DNA of 64,000 nucleotides, taken from Synergistaceae bacterium UBA6083 (lineage in GTDB: Bacteria; Synergistota; Synergistia; Synergistales; 79-D21). The notes beneath the pieces were generated by a model. It was not told the origin of the DNA. It was given only the letters and a program-made list of their open reading frames with translations, and did no database searches. Each line of letters opens with the position of its first letter. The first letter of the stretch is position 1. The DNA is taken from assembly GCA_002436015.1 (NCBI GenBank), contig DIXJ01000015.1:102314-166313 (forward strand). Direction: 5' to 3'. Shown piece by piece: positions 15,926 to 24,971 of the stretch. The translations under genes and the position numbers were made by a program.

Positions 15926-16858
15926 GTGAATACCGATTCGACGCTGCGGAAAAAAGTGACACGGTGGCTGGATGAGGCCTACGAAACGGAAGACAACAAA
16001 AAGTGCGAGGCACTGGCAGAAAAGGTGCTTTCCGTCTCGCCCGACAACCCGGAGGCGAGTCTCCTGCTGGCGGAGGTTTTCCAGGGAGACGAGGCGGAAT
16101 ACCGGGACCGACTGCGACATGTCCTGGATGTTCTAAAGCGGCCGGGCGGCGAGTGGACCTCATTCCTGTCGGAGGGGTGCCTGCCCGAGTGGCTAAAGGC
16201 GGCCGCCCTCCAGAGACTGGCTTTTTCCCTGCTGGGGGACGAGGAGTGCGGCGAGGGAGAGTTGGCCGAAGCCCTGGCCATGGCCGAGGAACTCGTGAAA
16301 AACGACCCGGAGGGACAGACCCTCGGCCGCCTTCTCCAGTACGCTTCCCTGCTCCGGCTTCACCGGTACCGGGAAGCGCTGAAGGAAACGATCAGGGACG
16401 GCACGGATTCTCCCGAGCGGGCCTACACGAAGGCCCTGGCAAGTTTCAGGCTATCGGGCCCCTGCGAGGAATCCTACCAGGCCGTCTGTTCCGCGATCCG
16501 GATCGACCCCGATCTTCCCTTCCTGATGTCCGGCATCTGGGAGATGGATGACGAAGCCACCGAGCAGGACGACAGGACCCATGCCATGGCCCTCGTTTTC
16601 GGGCCGCTGCTCGAAGAGGACGAACAGGCGGCGGCCTGGTTCAATACGCCGATCCTGGTCTTCGGCTTCCTGACGGGACGATTGCCTGATGAAGTGGCCG
16701 AGACGCTGGAACCGCAGCTGGAAGAGGCCGGCATGGGGGATATGCTGAAGATCGCCCAGGGCCAGCTCGAAGCGCTCCTCCAGCAAGGGCAGGAACAGGA
16801 ACCGGAAAAGATCGACGAGCTTGCCGCTGAAATTCTCGCCCAGCTGGGAGATTTCTAG
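15926..16858 (+). CDS. TPR-like protein of unknown function
   Basis: 310 aa acidic, almost wholly helical protein with repeated pattern units resembling degenerate tetratricopeptide repeats (e.g. EALAEKVLSVSPDNPEASLL around residues 29-48). No signal peptide or enzymatic motif was recognised. GTG start with GGGAGG 7 bases upstream. It is the last gene of the glycogen operon, 40 bp after glgC and followed by a strong hairpin, so it may scaffold or regulate glycogen enzymes; this is inferred from position only. Confidence 0.65.
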   Translation: MNTDSTLRKKVTRWLDEAYETEDNKKCEALAEKVLSVSPDNPEASLLLAEVFQGDEAEYRDRLRHVLDVLKRPGGEWTSFLSEGCLPEWLKAAALQRLAFSLLGDEECGEGELAEALAMAEELVKNDPEGQTLGRLLQYASLLRLHRYREALKETIRDGTDSPERAYTKALASFRLSGPCEESYQAVCSAIRIDPDLPFLMSGIWEMDDEATEQDDRTHAMALVFGPLLEEDEQAAAWFNTPILVFGFLTGRLPDEVAETLEPQLEEAGMGDMLKIAQGQLEALLQQGQEQEPEKIDELAAEILAQLGDF

Positions 16859-16868
16859 CCCGGTAGTG

Positions 16869-16916
16869 GCAAAAGGGGCGTTAGGCCGGCTAAGGCCGGC
16901 CTAACGCCCCTTTTGC
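16869..16916. terminator. Bidirectional intrinsic terminator (22-bp perfect stem)
   Basis: Arms 16869-16890 and 16895-16916 are perfectly complementary over 22 bp around a TAAG loop. The arms contain A4 and T4 runs, giving a U-rich 3' side on both strands. It sits between the convergent TPR-like gene and the prepilin peptidase gene. Confidence 0.92.
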
Positions 16917-16922
16917 GCTTTC

Positions 16923-17726
16923 CTAGGACCAGGGCCACTTCACGGCAAAATCGAACCATCCCCAGAGCGCAGGCCCCCAGACCAGGGCGAGGAAAGCCCC
17001 GAAGGCCAGGAAAGGACCCAGGGGAATCGGATCCTTCCTCTTGACGATCTTCATGGCGAGGAGAGCGAGGGCTACGATACCCCCGAAGATAAAACCGAGA
17101 TAAAGGGACACGAGGGTGAGCTGCAATCCCAGTGCCGCCCCCGTGCCGGCCATCAGCCAGGCATCTCCCCAGCCCATCCCCCCGCGGGAAATGACGATGA
17201 TGAGGATAATCACGCCCGCACCCGCCAGTGCCCCTGCCAGCCCATCCAGGAGCGCCCCCCAGCCTCCCGCACTCCGCAACAGGAGCCCTACCGCCCCCAG
17301 GACCAGGGCGAAGGCATCGTAGATATAACCGCTGTAGAGGTCCGTCAGGGCGTTCAGGAGCAGGATGAAACCGGTGGCAAGGGCAAAGAATCCCGTGAAG
17401 GTCAAGCCCCATCGCCATGCCAAAAGGCCCGCGGTCACTGCACCGGCAAGTTCCGCAAGGGGATATCGCAGGGGGATCTTCGCTCCGCACGTTCGGCAGC
17501 GCCCTCCCAGGAAAAGCCAGGAGAGAAGCGGAACCAGTTCAAGGGGACCCAGGACCTGGTCGCAGGCAAAGCAGCGCGAACGCTCTGCCCCCCACCAGGG
17601 TCTTTCCTCCACCGTGCGGAGCGCCACGGCATTGAGGAAGGAACCCATGCAGGCACCCAGAAGGGTCGAAAAAACGACGAAGACGAGTTCCCGCAAATCC
17701 TTCCGCCCTTTCCCATTTTTCGTCAT
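16923..17726 (-). CDS. pilD: Prepilin peptidase / type IV leader peptidase
   Basis: 267 aa polytopic membrane protease (A24 family) that cleaves and may N-methylate type IV pilins and T2SS pseudopilins. The N-terminal cytoplasmic domain has the two CxxC pairs (CFACDQ, CRTCGA) of full-length PilD/GspO; the catalytic aspartates lie in the TDLYSG segment and in GMGWGDAWL. About 7-8 hydrophobic helices follow. The ATG at 17726 is preferred on family length; the Shine-Dalgarno is weak and upstream in-frame starts exist up to 17858. Likely clients are the pseudopilins at 56732, 57321 and 61307. Confidence 0.92.
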   Translation of the reverse strand: MTKNGKGRKDLRELVFVVFSTLLGACMGSFLNAVALRTVEERPWWGAERSRCFACDQVLGPLELVPLLSWLFLGGRCRTCGAKIPLRYPLAELAGAVTAGLLAWRWGLTFTGFFALATGFILLLNALTDLYSGYIYDAFALVLGAVGLLLRSAGGWGALLDGLAGALAGAGVIILIIVISRGGMGWGDAWLMAGTGAALGLQLTLVSLYLGFIFGGIVALALLAMKIVKRKDPIPLGPFLAFGAFLALVWGPALWGWFDFAVKWPWS

Positions 17727-17760
17727 CTTACCACAGGAAAATCTTCCTGGAAGAAACATC

Positions 17761-17789
17761 TTGATAAGTGGCTTTCTGTTTACTATACT
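17761..17789 (+). promoter_or_regulatory. Promoter of universal stress protein gene
   Basis: TTGATA (17761-17766), 17-bp spacer, TATACT (17784-17789); the expected start near 17796 leaves a 55-nt leader. Confidence 0.7.
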
Positions 17790-17850
17790 AATGTAGGAAA
17801 TAATCCGGGACAATAAAAAGTCCTGGACCACCGGAAAGGGGGCGCTGGAA

Positions 17851-18306
17851 ATGCCCAAGAAGATACTGGTTGCCGTGGACCTGAGCGAACTGGGGGAAAA
17901 GGTCGTCTCCTACGGCCACTCCCTGGCGCACAGGCTGGGGATTGAACCGACGTTCGTCCATATCCTGCCCCAGCCTTATCTCTGGAAAGGCTATGAACCC
18001 TGGGTCCCGCCCGACCTTGACTCGGAAATCCGGGATATCGCCGAGAAAAAAATCCATTATTTCATCAAGAAGGCGGAGCACGGGATGGGACTGGAAAGCC
18101 ATGAACACCACATCGTCATCGAGGAAGGGGACCCTGCCGACTCGGTGATCCGGATTGCCAGGGAGGGCGGATACAACCTGATCGTTGTGGGCTACCGCGG
18201 GCACAGCGCCCTGGAATACCTCGTCGTTGGCAGCACCGCGGCCAAGGTCGCACGGTACGCCCCCTGCTCCGTGCTGATCTACCGTCCGGGCTTCGAGCCC
18301 TTCTAG
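17851..18306 (+). CDS. Universal stress protein (UspA family, ATP-binding type)
   Basis: 151 aa single Usp domain. The ATP-binding pattern G-x2-G-x9-G-S is present as GYRG...VVGST near the C-terminus, together with an N-terminal KILVAVDLSE strand, so this is the nucleotide-binding subclass. Cytoplasmic; implicated in stress or energy-state responses. It is monocistronic: own promoter (17761-17789), AAAGGGGG ribosome site, and an intrinsic terminator directly after the stop. Confidence 0.93.
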   Translation: MPKKILVAVDLSELGEKVVSYGHSLAHRLGIEPTFVHILPQPYLWKGYEPWVPPDLDSEIRDIAEKKIHYFIKKAEHGMGLESHEHHIVIEEGDPADSVIRIAREGGYNLIVVGYRGHSALEYLVVGSTAAKVARYAPCSVLIYRPGFEPF

Positions 18307-18326
18307 CCTTTTCCCCCGCACGACAC

Positions 18327-18360
18327 CGGCGGGACCCGGATCCGGGTCCCGCCGTCTTTT
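18327..18360 (+). terminator. Intrinsic terminator after universal stress gene
   Basis: 12-bp GC-rich perfect stem (18327-18338 with 18343-18354) with a GATC loop, followed by TCTTTT. Confidence 0.85.
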
Positions 18361-18394
18361 GCCGAATGCTGGGCGTCCTCGCCCGGAATTTCCC

Positions 18395-18838
18395 CTAGAC
18401 GATGAGCTTGCCTCCCGGTTTCTTGCCGCTCATGCGATCAAGCTGCTGGAGGACCGTGGAGGGGGCGACGTCGATTCGCGATTTCTGGGCCTGGGCTTCC
18501 TGCATGGCCATCTCCCGCATCTTCTTGTCGTAGTCCTCCATGCTCTTCTTGATGACGGGCACGTCCCCCTTGATCCACAGCAAGACGCTGTCCGCCATCA
18601 TCTTCAGGGATTCCTCGGGGGGAGCCTCCTGGATGAGCCCCAGTTCCTTCAGGACTCGGTGTTCTTCCCTCACGGACTCAAGCACGTCCTCGTCAGTGAG
18701 CAGCCCCTTCCTGTAAAGGACACGGGCCAGGATGTTGAATTTCGTTTTCTGGTTCTCGTCCGAAAATGAGAGGCTGTCCACCCTCGCAAGGACCATGGAC
18801 AGCAGTTCTTCAAGGTTGATCTGCATCGGCATCGCCAT
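18395..18838 (-). CDS. Conserved-looking hypothetical protein
   Basis: 147 aa, not recognised. Mostly helical, charged and Met/Gln-rich, with a likely coiled coil around residues 95-125 (SMEDYDKKMREMAMQEAQAQ) and a Gly/Lys-rich tail (SGKKPGGKLIV). No signal peptide, membrane helix or Cys. AGGAGG lies 12 bases before the ATG at 18838, slightly far; in-frame ATGs two and four codons on would be spaced further still. It lies 56 bp after the ROK kinase gene on the same strand, probably co-transcribed. Confidence 0.7.
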   Translation of the reverse strand: MAMPMQINLEELLSMVLARVDSLSFSDENQKTKFNILARVLYRKGLLTDEDVLESVREEHRVLKELGLIQEAPPEESLKMMADSVLLWIKGDVPVIKKSMEDYDKKMREMAMQEAQAQKSRIDVAPSTVLQQLDRMSGKKPGGKLIV

Positions 18839-18894
18839 CTGGTTAATTGTCCTCCTCAGCGCACGGGATTGTGAAACGATTCATTTTAGCACAC

Positions 18895-19776
18895 TCATTC
18901 CTCGCCGGCCGGGGAGAAAAGGCTGGCTGCCCCGATCACGGCCGCCGCTTTTCCCAGCTTGGCGGGGCGCAGTTCCAGGAGGGTCCGGTAGGGTTCTCCC
19001 AGGTACCGCTTCACGACGGGTTCCAGGGTTTCGACGAAGTCCTCGGCCGGCCCCAGGCCTCCACCGAGGATCACCGCGTCGGGGTCGAGGATGTGGACCA
19101 GCGAGGCGACCGCCGATCCGATGGCTTCCAGGACCTCGTCCCACAGGGGGCGTATCCGGTAATCGTCCCTTCGCGCCCAGAGTTGCTTCAGGTCGGGCTC
19201 GAGACCCAGTTCCAGGGCCCTGGCCTCGATCCCGTCGGCTCCGGCGACCGTCTCCAGGTGGCCGCTTCCCTGGCAGCCGCAGATCCGCCTGCCGCCGATG
19301 ACGATATGGCCGAGTTCCCCGGCCATGCCGTGGCCACCCCGAACCAGATTGCCGCCGATGACGACGCCCCCGCCGACACCCGTGCCCAGGGTCAGGACGA
19401 TAAAATTCTCCAGGCCCCTTGCCGCCCCCATGGCTCCCTCGCCCAGGGCCGTGCAGTTCGCGTCGTTCTCCATCCGGACCGGGATTCCCAAGGATTTTTC
19501 GAGGAGGGAGCGAAGGTGCAACCCTTCCCAACCGGCGAAATTGGGGGACCTCAGGACTTTTTCACGATCAAAATCCAGCATGCCCGGGACGCCGATACCG
19601 ATACCGTGAACCTTGATTCCCGACCCCATATCGTCGATGCGTTCCTTCAGCGCGGCGGAAACCGCCTCCGGCGTCCTCGACCGGGGCGTCTCGAATTCCC
19701 TCAGCGAGAGAACGGTTCCGTCCCTGACAAATCCCAGGGCAAACGAATGCCCCCCAAGATCAACCCCGAGGATCAT
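18895..19776 (-). CDS. ROK-family sugar kinase (glucokinase-like)
   Basis: 293 aa. N-terminal phosphate-binding motif GVDLGGHSFALG, sugar-binding ENDANCTALGEG, and glycine motif LGTGVGGGVVIGGN. The zinc motif is HIVIGGRRICGCQGSGHLE: the canonical third Cys (GCxE) is His here, as in some family members. There is no N-terminal HTH, so it is an enzyme rather than a ROK repressor; the substrate is probably glucose or an N-acetyl-hexosamine. It lies 3 bp downstream of the M55 peptidase gene in a minus-strand operon (OYE-like, M55, ROK, hypothetical). Confidence 0.87.
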   Translation of the reverse strand: MILGVDLGGHSFALGFVRDGTVLSLREFETPRSRTPEAVSAALKERIDDMGSGIKVHGIGIGVPGMLDFDREKVLRSPNFAGWEGLHLRSLLEKSLGIPVRMENDANCTALGEGAMGAARGLENFIVLTLGTGVGGGVVIGGNLVRGGHGMAGELGHIVIGGRRICGCQGSGHLETVAGADGIEARALELGLEPDLKQLWARRDDYRIRPLWDEVLEAIGSAVASLVHILDPDAVILGGGLGPAEDFVETLEPVVKRYLGEPYRTLLELRPAKLGKAAAVIGAASLFSPAGEE

Positions 19777-19779
19777 GGC

Positions 19780-20610
19780 CTAGAACCCCTCATGCCCGGC
19801 CAGGTCCAGGGCTGCACACAGCCAGCGCCGGACGTCCAGCAGGTCCTGGGATTCGTACCTCAGGGTCCGGCCGTCCACGCGGTAGCATCCGGGGGCAAAG
19901 GCAGCGGCATCCGCCTGGATCGTCCTGTGCAGGGTCAGGTCCATGACGAAGGGGGCCTTGAGGACAAGGCGGGGAGACAGGCCTTCCGCAGCCTTCCTCA
20001 CGGCTTGCCTGGCGGCCTCCCGAAGCATCGGGGCCGTTTCCGCGGGGGGGAGCAGTTCGGCGGAATGGCGGCCGTGCCCCTCCTTGACCCCGCATGTGAC
20101 GAGACCGGATCCCAGGAGGCTTTCCGCCTCCCAGCAGGCAGCCAGGTCGCCCGACACCAGGGCCACGGGAACTCCGAGGAAACCGCACAGGGCAGCGTTG
20201 ATGCCCGTTTCCCCGACCTTCATGCCGTTCAGCACCACATCATGCACCGTGGTTCCCGAAAGGGTATGGTCGAGGACTGCCTTCTCGGTTCCCGCCATGG
20301 CGTGAGTGCAGAGGAACAAGGCCACATCGCATCCGCCGACTCCCTCCACCATGCCGAGAGGCTTGGGTGACCCGCTGATGAGGCGCGTCCCCGCAGAAAG
20401 GCCCCCGACGTCGAGGTTCGTCATGTTCCAATGGCTATCGTTCACGAGGACGTCCGTGACTCCCTCTTCCTTCAACCCCTCAAGCACGGCCGCAAGATCG
20501 TGGGCCTGCATGGCCTTTCCGAACGGGTATTCCTGGGACCCTGGCCGGACCTGTTCCGGCGAGACAATCCCGGTAGCCCCTTCCATGTCCAGGCTGATAT
20601 AAGCTTTCAT
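19780..20610 (-). CDS. dppA: M55-family D-aminopeptidase (DppA-like)
   Basis: 276 aa zinc aminopeptidase releasing D-amino acids from short peptides. Metal and active-site residues are visible in SLDMEGATGI (D8, E10), VNDSHWNM, CTHAMAG and GETGINAALCG. Start ATG at 20610 overlaps the stop of the upstream flavoenzyme by one base (TGATG), with AAGGAGATC upstream. M55 enzymes act on D-Ala peptides from cell-wall turnover or on dietary peptides, which fits an amino-acid fermenting lifestyle; that link is inference. Confidence 0.9.
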   Translation of the reverse strand: MKAYISLDMEGATGIVSPEQVRPGSQEYPFGKAMQAHDLAAVLEGLKEEGVTDVLVNDSHWNMTNLDVGGLSAGTRLISGSPKPLGMVEGVGGCDVALFLCTHAMAGTEKAVLDHTLSGTTVHDVVLNGMKVGETGINAALCGFLGVPVALVSGDLAACWEAESLLGSGLVTCGVKEGHGRHSAELLPPAETAPMLREAARQAVRKAAEGLSPRLVLKAPFVMDLTLHRTIQADAAAFAPGCYRVDGRTLRYESQDLLDVRRWLCAALDLAGHEGF

Positions 20611-21623
20611 CAAAGGATCTCCTTCCATTTCCTGACCAGGTCGGGGTCTTTCTGGAGCCCGCGCCCTATCCCCACGATGTCGCATGCACCGCTTTCAACA
20701 AGGTCCCGGGCGGTTTCGAGTTTCCTGATCCCCCCCGTGCAGGTAACCGGGACACGGCCCACGGCTTCCCTGGCCGCCCGCGCCCAATCCCCGAAGTACC
20801 CTTCCCCCGGGGCATCGTACCCGCACAGGTTGCCGGAGACGTCCAGGTGGTCGATCCCGAGGCGCCCCAGTTCCCGGGCAACCCAGAGTCCCTCCTCGAG
20901 GGACAGTCCTTCAGGCGGATCCTTGGGAAGCGAATCGGAAAGCCCCAGGCGCACGGAGAGAATCCCTTCGTTTCCCAGGGCAGGCCGCACAGCCTCGACG
21001 ACCTCGAAGAGCAGGCGCGCCCGGTCCCTGATCCGGCCGCCGTAGCCGTCCCTCCTGGCGTTCGTGAGGGGGCTGAGGAACTGGCTCAACAGGTAGCCGT
21101 GGCAGGCATGGACCTGGACTCCCCGGTACCCGGCAGAAACGGCGCGCCTCGCCGCCGCGGCGAACGATTCGACCGTCGATGAGATTTCGGCCGACTCCAT
21201 CGCCCTCGGCCTGATGGGCAGGGGACAGGACGGGTGCTTGACCTCCGACGGGGCCGAAATCGGGTATTTCTCGGCCAGGAGGGCCTCATCCCGAATCTGG
21301 CTTCCGGCGTGGTTGATCTGGACCAGGGCCGGGCAGCCCTCCGCGAGGAAGAGGTCCGCCATGGGCCGGTTCGCTTCGGTCATCGAATCGGAGTCGAGGC
21401 GGAACTGGGCCACTCTCGCCCTTCCCTTGCGGCACACCGCATGGTGCTCCACCACGACCAGGTCAACTCCACTCCTGGCGACACGCCCGTAAATCTCTAG
21501 GCTTCGGGGGGTCGGCCCTCCATCGTGATCTGCTGAAGCCGTCGCGATGGGGGCGGCGGCGATTCTGCCTTCAATCCGGAGTCCCCTGATCTCTAGTGGA
21601 TCCCGCAAGCTTGCGCCCTTCAT
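20610..21623 (-). CDS. Old-yellow-enzyme family NAD(P)H:flavin oxidoreductase
   Basis: 337 aa FMN TIM barrel. The signature HACHGYLLSQFLSPLTNARR is followed by RDGYGG, with QINHAG upstream and the phosphate-binding CTGGI and GIGRGLQKDP at the C-terminal side. It ends after the barrel, so it lacks the [4Fe-4S]/FAD extension of 2,4-dienoyl-CoA reductase-type members. It is coupled to the M55 peptidase by a 1-bp overlap. Substrate unknown; ene-reduction is the usual family chemistry. Confidence 0.87.
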   Translation of the reverse strand: MKGASLRDPLEIRGLRIEGRIAAAPIATASADHDGGPTPRSLEIYGRVARSGVDLVVVEHHAVCRKGRARVAQFRLDSDSMTEANRPMADLFLAEGCPALVQINHAGSQIRDEALLAEKYPISAPSEVKHPSCPLPIRPRAMESAEISSTVESFAAAARRAVSAGYRGVQVHACHGYLLSQFLSPLTNARRDGYGGRIRDRARLLFEVVEAVRPALGNEGILSVRLGLSDSLPKDPPEGLSLEEGLWVARELGRLGIDHLDVSGNLCGYDAPGEGYFGDWARAAREAVGRVPVTCTGGIRKLETARDLVESGACDIVGIGRGLQKDPDLVRKWKEIL

Positions 21624-21650
21624 GGTTTGCTTTCCTCCTCCCAGGATGGG

Positions 21651-22270
21651 TCATAAAGGGTTCGGGGACGCCCAGGACAACCGTCCTGGAACTGGCTGTG
21701 CCGTACGTACGGCCAGCCCCCGTTCCACGAGGTGTTCAAGGTAGCGGTGAACCGTCACACAGGCAAGGCCGCAAATTTCGGCAACCGCCTCGGTGGACGC
21801 GCCCCCGCCGGCTTTCTTCAACCCGTCCATCACGTGCCTAGGCGTTTGCACGCTGATTCCCTTGCGGTTCTGTTCCCAGTTGAGATCCCGCCTTGTGCGG
21901 GCAAGCTTCCGGTGCAGGTTGATCCGCGATGCAAAATCCGCCAGCCGGACAGGCTTGTTGATGAAATCGTCCGCCCCGTTCAGCAGGAGTTCGCGAGCCA
22001 CCTCGGGCCGTTCTTCCACCGTGAGCATGAGAACCGGGATTCCCGGACCCCGGCCCGGACCTCGAGGGTGCGGGCAACCACCAAGTTGTTCTTCCAGGGC
22101 AGGGCGCTGAGCTGGCTCAAGGTGTATTCTAACACCTCGCCTGCGCAGATCCGCCGACGGGCGTTGGCATAGAGGATCTCAGAGATCATGGTGTCCATCG
22201 TGGAAGCCGCGCAGGCAACCTGCTCCAGGTGCGGGCCAGCCGATGCAAGCCCAGGGTCAGCCGAAGCCAT
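21651..22270 (-). pseudogene. Broken CitB/DcuR-type response regulator
   Basis: The intact part (22028-21651, 125 aa) carries the second half of a receiver domain (MLTVEERPEVARELLLNGADDFINKPVR, including the conserved KP) and a C-terminal winged-helix like CitB/CitT regulators (AEICGLACVTVHRYLEHLVE). The first half of the receiver with the phosphoacceptor Asp is not in frame. A second frame (22270 to ~22040) ends in NLVVARTLEVRAG just where GIPVLML begins in the other frame, across a G/C-rich run, so a single frameshift or sequencing error would join them. Neither possible start has a good Shine-Dalgarno. Alternatively a truncated regulator is made from 22028. Confidence 0.5.
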
Positions 22271-22328
22271 AGGGAGTCAAAAGAGGGACAACATCAAGCC
22301 ACTGGAACGAAAAAATGAGGAAGGGGGG

Positions 22329-23732
22329 TCAGCCCTCCCTCCTGTAGTCGTCGTCCAGGCGAACGATATCGTCCTCCCCGACGTATTCACCGTTCTGGAC
22401 CTCGATGATCTCCAGCGGGACCTTTCCGGGGTTGGAAAGCCGGTGGGGGGTTCCCTTCGGGACGTAGCAGCTCTGCCCCTCGTAGATCATCGACTCGGAA
22501 CCGTCCAGTCCCACCAGGGCCGTACCCCGCACCACGACCCAGTGTTCGCTGCGATGATGGTGGTACTGCAGGCTAAGCCGCTCTCCCGGCTCGACGATGA
22601 TCCGCTTGATCTTGTACCGGGAGGTTTGCCCCAGGGTCTCGTACGTGCCCCAGGGACGAGCATTGACCGGGGCCTCGACAGCTTCCCTGCAGCCGTCTTC
22701 CTTTAGTTCGCGGACCGCCTCGCGGACCTTTTGGGAGCTTCCCCGGGGCGCCACGAAAAGGGCATCGGGCGTGTCGACGACCAGCATGTCTTGAAGGTCC
22801 ACCCCGAAGATGAGCCGATGATTCCCGTAAACGAGGTTGTCCCGGCCCCCGATCAGCCGCACGTTCCCCTTCAGGGCGTTGCCCCGTTCGTCCGCGGGAA
22901 GGGCCTCGTAGACGGCATCCCAACTGCCGACGTCCGACCACCCGGCATCGAGGGGAATGGCCGCCACCCGGTCGGCCTTTTCCATCACGGCATAGTCGAT
23001 GGAAACCGAAGGGAGGGATTCGAAGCCGTCAAGCATCGCGTCCAGCCCGGCATCGTAGAGGACGCCGATCTCCGGGGCATGGAGCCTCAGGTCGGAGGCC
23101 ATCCGCCCGAGCCGGAAACAGAACATGCCGCCGTTCCACAGGAAACGCCCGCTCCTGAAGTATTCCTCCGCCGTTTCGCGGGAAGGTTTTTCCACGAAGC
23201 GCAGGACCGCCCGGGTTCCCGCGGGACCGGGCCCCGTACCGCACTCCATGTAGCCATAGCCGGTCTCCGGGGAGGAAGGAACGATACCGAAGGTCACGAG
23301 AAAATCCTGGGCCGCCGCCTCCGCAGCCAGCCGGACGGCCTGCTCGAAGGCCTTGCCGTCGCGGATGAGCTGGTCGCTCGGGCAGACCAGGACAAGATCG
23401 TCGTCCGAAGCAAGAGCTCTTTCCTTCAGTGCCGCCATCCCAAGGGCGATGGCCGGAGCCGTGTTCCTCCCGACAGGCTCCACGATGACCGGGTCGGCGC
23501 TCCCGGGCAGGATCCCGCGGACCTGGTGCCGCACCAGGGCCTGCCACTCGCGGCCCGCTACAACGCGGACCGAATGGGCGGACGAGAGGGGGGCCAGGCG
23601 GATGACGGTTTCCTGTAAAAGGGTCCGTTCCCCGATCAGCGGGAGGAACTGCTTCGGCAGTTCCTCCCGGGAGAGGGGCCATAGCCGGGTTCCGCTGCCG
23701 CCGGCAAGGATCAGGATATGCAGGATCGACAA
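22329..23732 (-). CDS. manC: Mannose-1-phosphate guanylyltransferase / mannose-6-phosphate isomerase
   Basis: 467 aa bifunctional type II enzyme. The N-terminal nucleotidyltransferase has GGSGTRLWPLSREELPKQFL and FVEKPSRE; the C-terminal cupin (~350-467) contains the QYHHHRSEHWVVVRGTA metal-binding pattern. It makes GDP-mannose for surface polysaccharide or glycan synthesis. No other polysaccharide gene is in the window. RBS AAGGAG upstream of ATG at 23732; ychF lies 37 bp upstream on the same strand. Confidence 0.93.
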   Translation of the reverse strand: MSILHILILAGGSGTRLWPLSREELPKQFLPLIGERTLLQETVIRLAPLSSAHSVRVVAGREWQALVRHQVRGILPGSADPVIVEPVGRNTAPAIALGMAALKERALASDDDLVLVCPSDQLIRDGKAFEQAVRLAAEAAAQDFLVTFGIVPSSPETGYGYMECGTGPGPAGTRAVLRFVEKPSRETAEEYFRSGRFLWNGGMFCFRLGRMASDLRLHAPEIGVLYDAGLDAMLDGFESLPSVSIDYAVMEKADRVAAIPLDAGWSDVGSWDAVYEALPADERGNALKGNVRLIGGRDNLVYGNHRLIFGVDLQDMLVVDTPDALFVAPRGSSQKVREAVRELKEDGCREAVEAPVNARPWGTYETLGQTSRYKIKRIIVEPGERLSLQYHHHRSEHWVVVRGTALVGLDGSESMIYEGQSCYVPKGTPHRLSNPGKVPLEIIEVQNGEYVGEDDIVRLDDDYRREG

Positions 23733-23769
23733 GAGACCACTCCTTCCGATGGACGCCGTGAATTGCGTT

Positions 23770-24864
23770 TTAGACGTTAAACCGGATTTCCAGGATATCC
23801 CCGTCCCTCACGGGGTACTCCTTGCCCTCCAGGCGGAGGACTCCCGCCTCGCGGCAGGTGGCGAAACTGCCCCCGTGTTTCATGAATTCAACGTAATTGA
23901 CCACCTGGGCCCTAATGAAGCCACGGGCCAGGTCGGAATGGATCGTCCCCGCTGCCTCGACGGCCGTGGCCCGGTTTTTCAGTGTCCAGGCCCGGACCTC
24001 GTCGGGCCCGACGGTGAAGAAGGACAGAAGCCCCAGCAGGCCGTAGGCGCCCGAGATCAGGCGCTTGCGCCCCGTCTCTTCCACTTCCAGGTCCGCCATG
24101 AATTCGGACTGTTCCTCCGGGGTGAGGGACGCGAGGTCCATCTCCATGCGCCCGTAAACCCTCACCAGCGGCATTCCCCGGACTTCGCAAAGGGTTTTCA
24201 GCGCCGCAAGCCCGGGAACGGCGTCGTCATGGACCTGCGTTTCGTCCAGGTTCAAGACCACCAGTTCCGGCTTGAGGGAAACGAAGGTGAACCCGCGCAG
24301 CAGGCGAAGCTGCTCTTCCGCCAGCGGCAGATCCCTCAGGGGTCGTTCTTCCAGCAGGTGATCCTGGCACACCTTCAACAGGTCGGCTTCGACCTGTTCC
24401 TCGGGAAGCAGGCGCTTCTTGGCGGCCAGGCGGTTGAGCCTCGTTTCGGTCACGCCCAGGTCGCGAAGGATCAGTTCCGTCTCCACGATGTTCCAGTCCC
24501 TGAGGGGGTCGATGGTTTCCTCGGGATGCGGGACCTCCGGGTTGTCGAAGGCCCGGAGCACATGGACGAGGGCATCGGCTTCTGCGACGAAGGACAGGAA
24601 GGCATTCCCAAGGCCGGCCCCCCGCGAGGCATCCCTGGAAAGCCCGGCCAGGTCCACGAATTCCACGAGGGCCGGAGTCCGCTTCTTCGGCTTGAAGAGC
24701 GCCGTCAGGCTCTCGATCCGCTCATCCGGCACCTCCACGATGGCCCGGTTGGGGTCCGTCCTGCCCCCCGCGTAGGGCTTCACCTCGGCCCCGGATCCGG
24801 TGATGACGTTGAAAACGGTCGTTTTCCCGCTCAGGGGAAGACCGATAATTCCGCAACCCAGCAT
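23770..24864 (-). CDS. ychF: YchF/OLA1-type redox-sensitive ATPase/GTPase
   Basis: 364 aa. Obg-related P-loop protein: GLPLSGKTTVF (G1), DLAGL (G3), NLDE in place of NKxD (G4, the reason this family prefers ATP), and a C-terminal TGS domain (VRDGDILEIRFNV). It associates with ribosomes. The G1 loop has PLSGKTT where most family members have PNVGKST. A TATAAT (24924-24919) lies about 55 bp upstream on its strand. Likely first gene of a ychF-manC unit. Confidence 0.93.
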   Translation of the reverse strand: MLGCGIIGLPLSGKTTVFNVITGSGAEVKPYAGGRTDPNRAIVEVPDERIESLTALFKPKKRTPALVEFVDLAGLSRDASRGAGLGNAFLSFVAEADALVHVLRAFDNPEVPHPEETIDPLRDWNIVETELILRDLGVTETRLNRLAAKKRLLPEEQVEADLLKVCQDHLLEERPLRDLPLAEEQLRLLRGFTFVSLKPELVVLNLDETQVHDDAVPGLAALKTLCEVRGMPLVRVYGRMEMDLASLTPEEQSEFMADLEVEETGRKRLISGAYGLLGLLSFFTVGPDEVRAWTLKNRATAVEAAGTIHSDLARGFIRAQVVNYVEFMKHGGSFATCREAGVLRLEGKEYPVRDGDILEIRFNV

Positions 24865-24971
24865 GGCAATTCCTCCTCAGGCAGGCTTTAAAGGAAAGCA
24901 GGGCATTCGCCCCGCACCATTATAGCGGGATGGCCGTCATCCGGTATGATTGTGGAAGGGAGGTGGTCATC

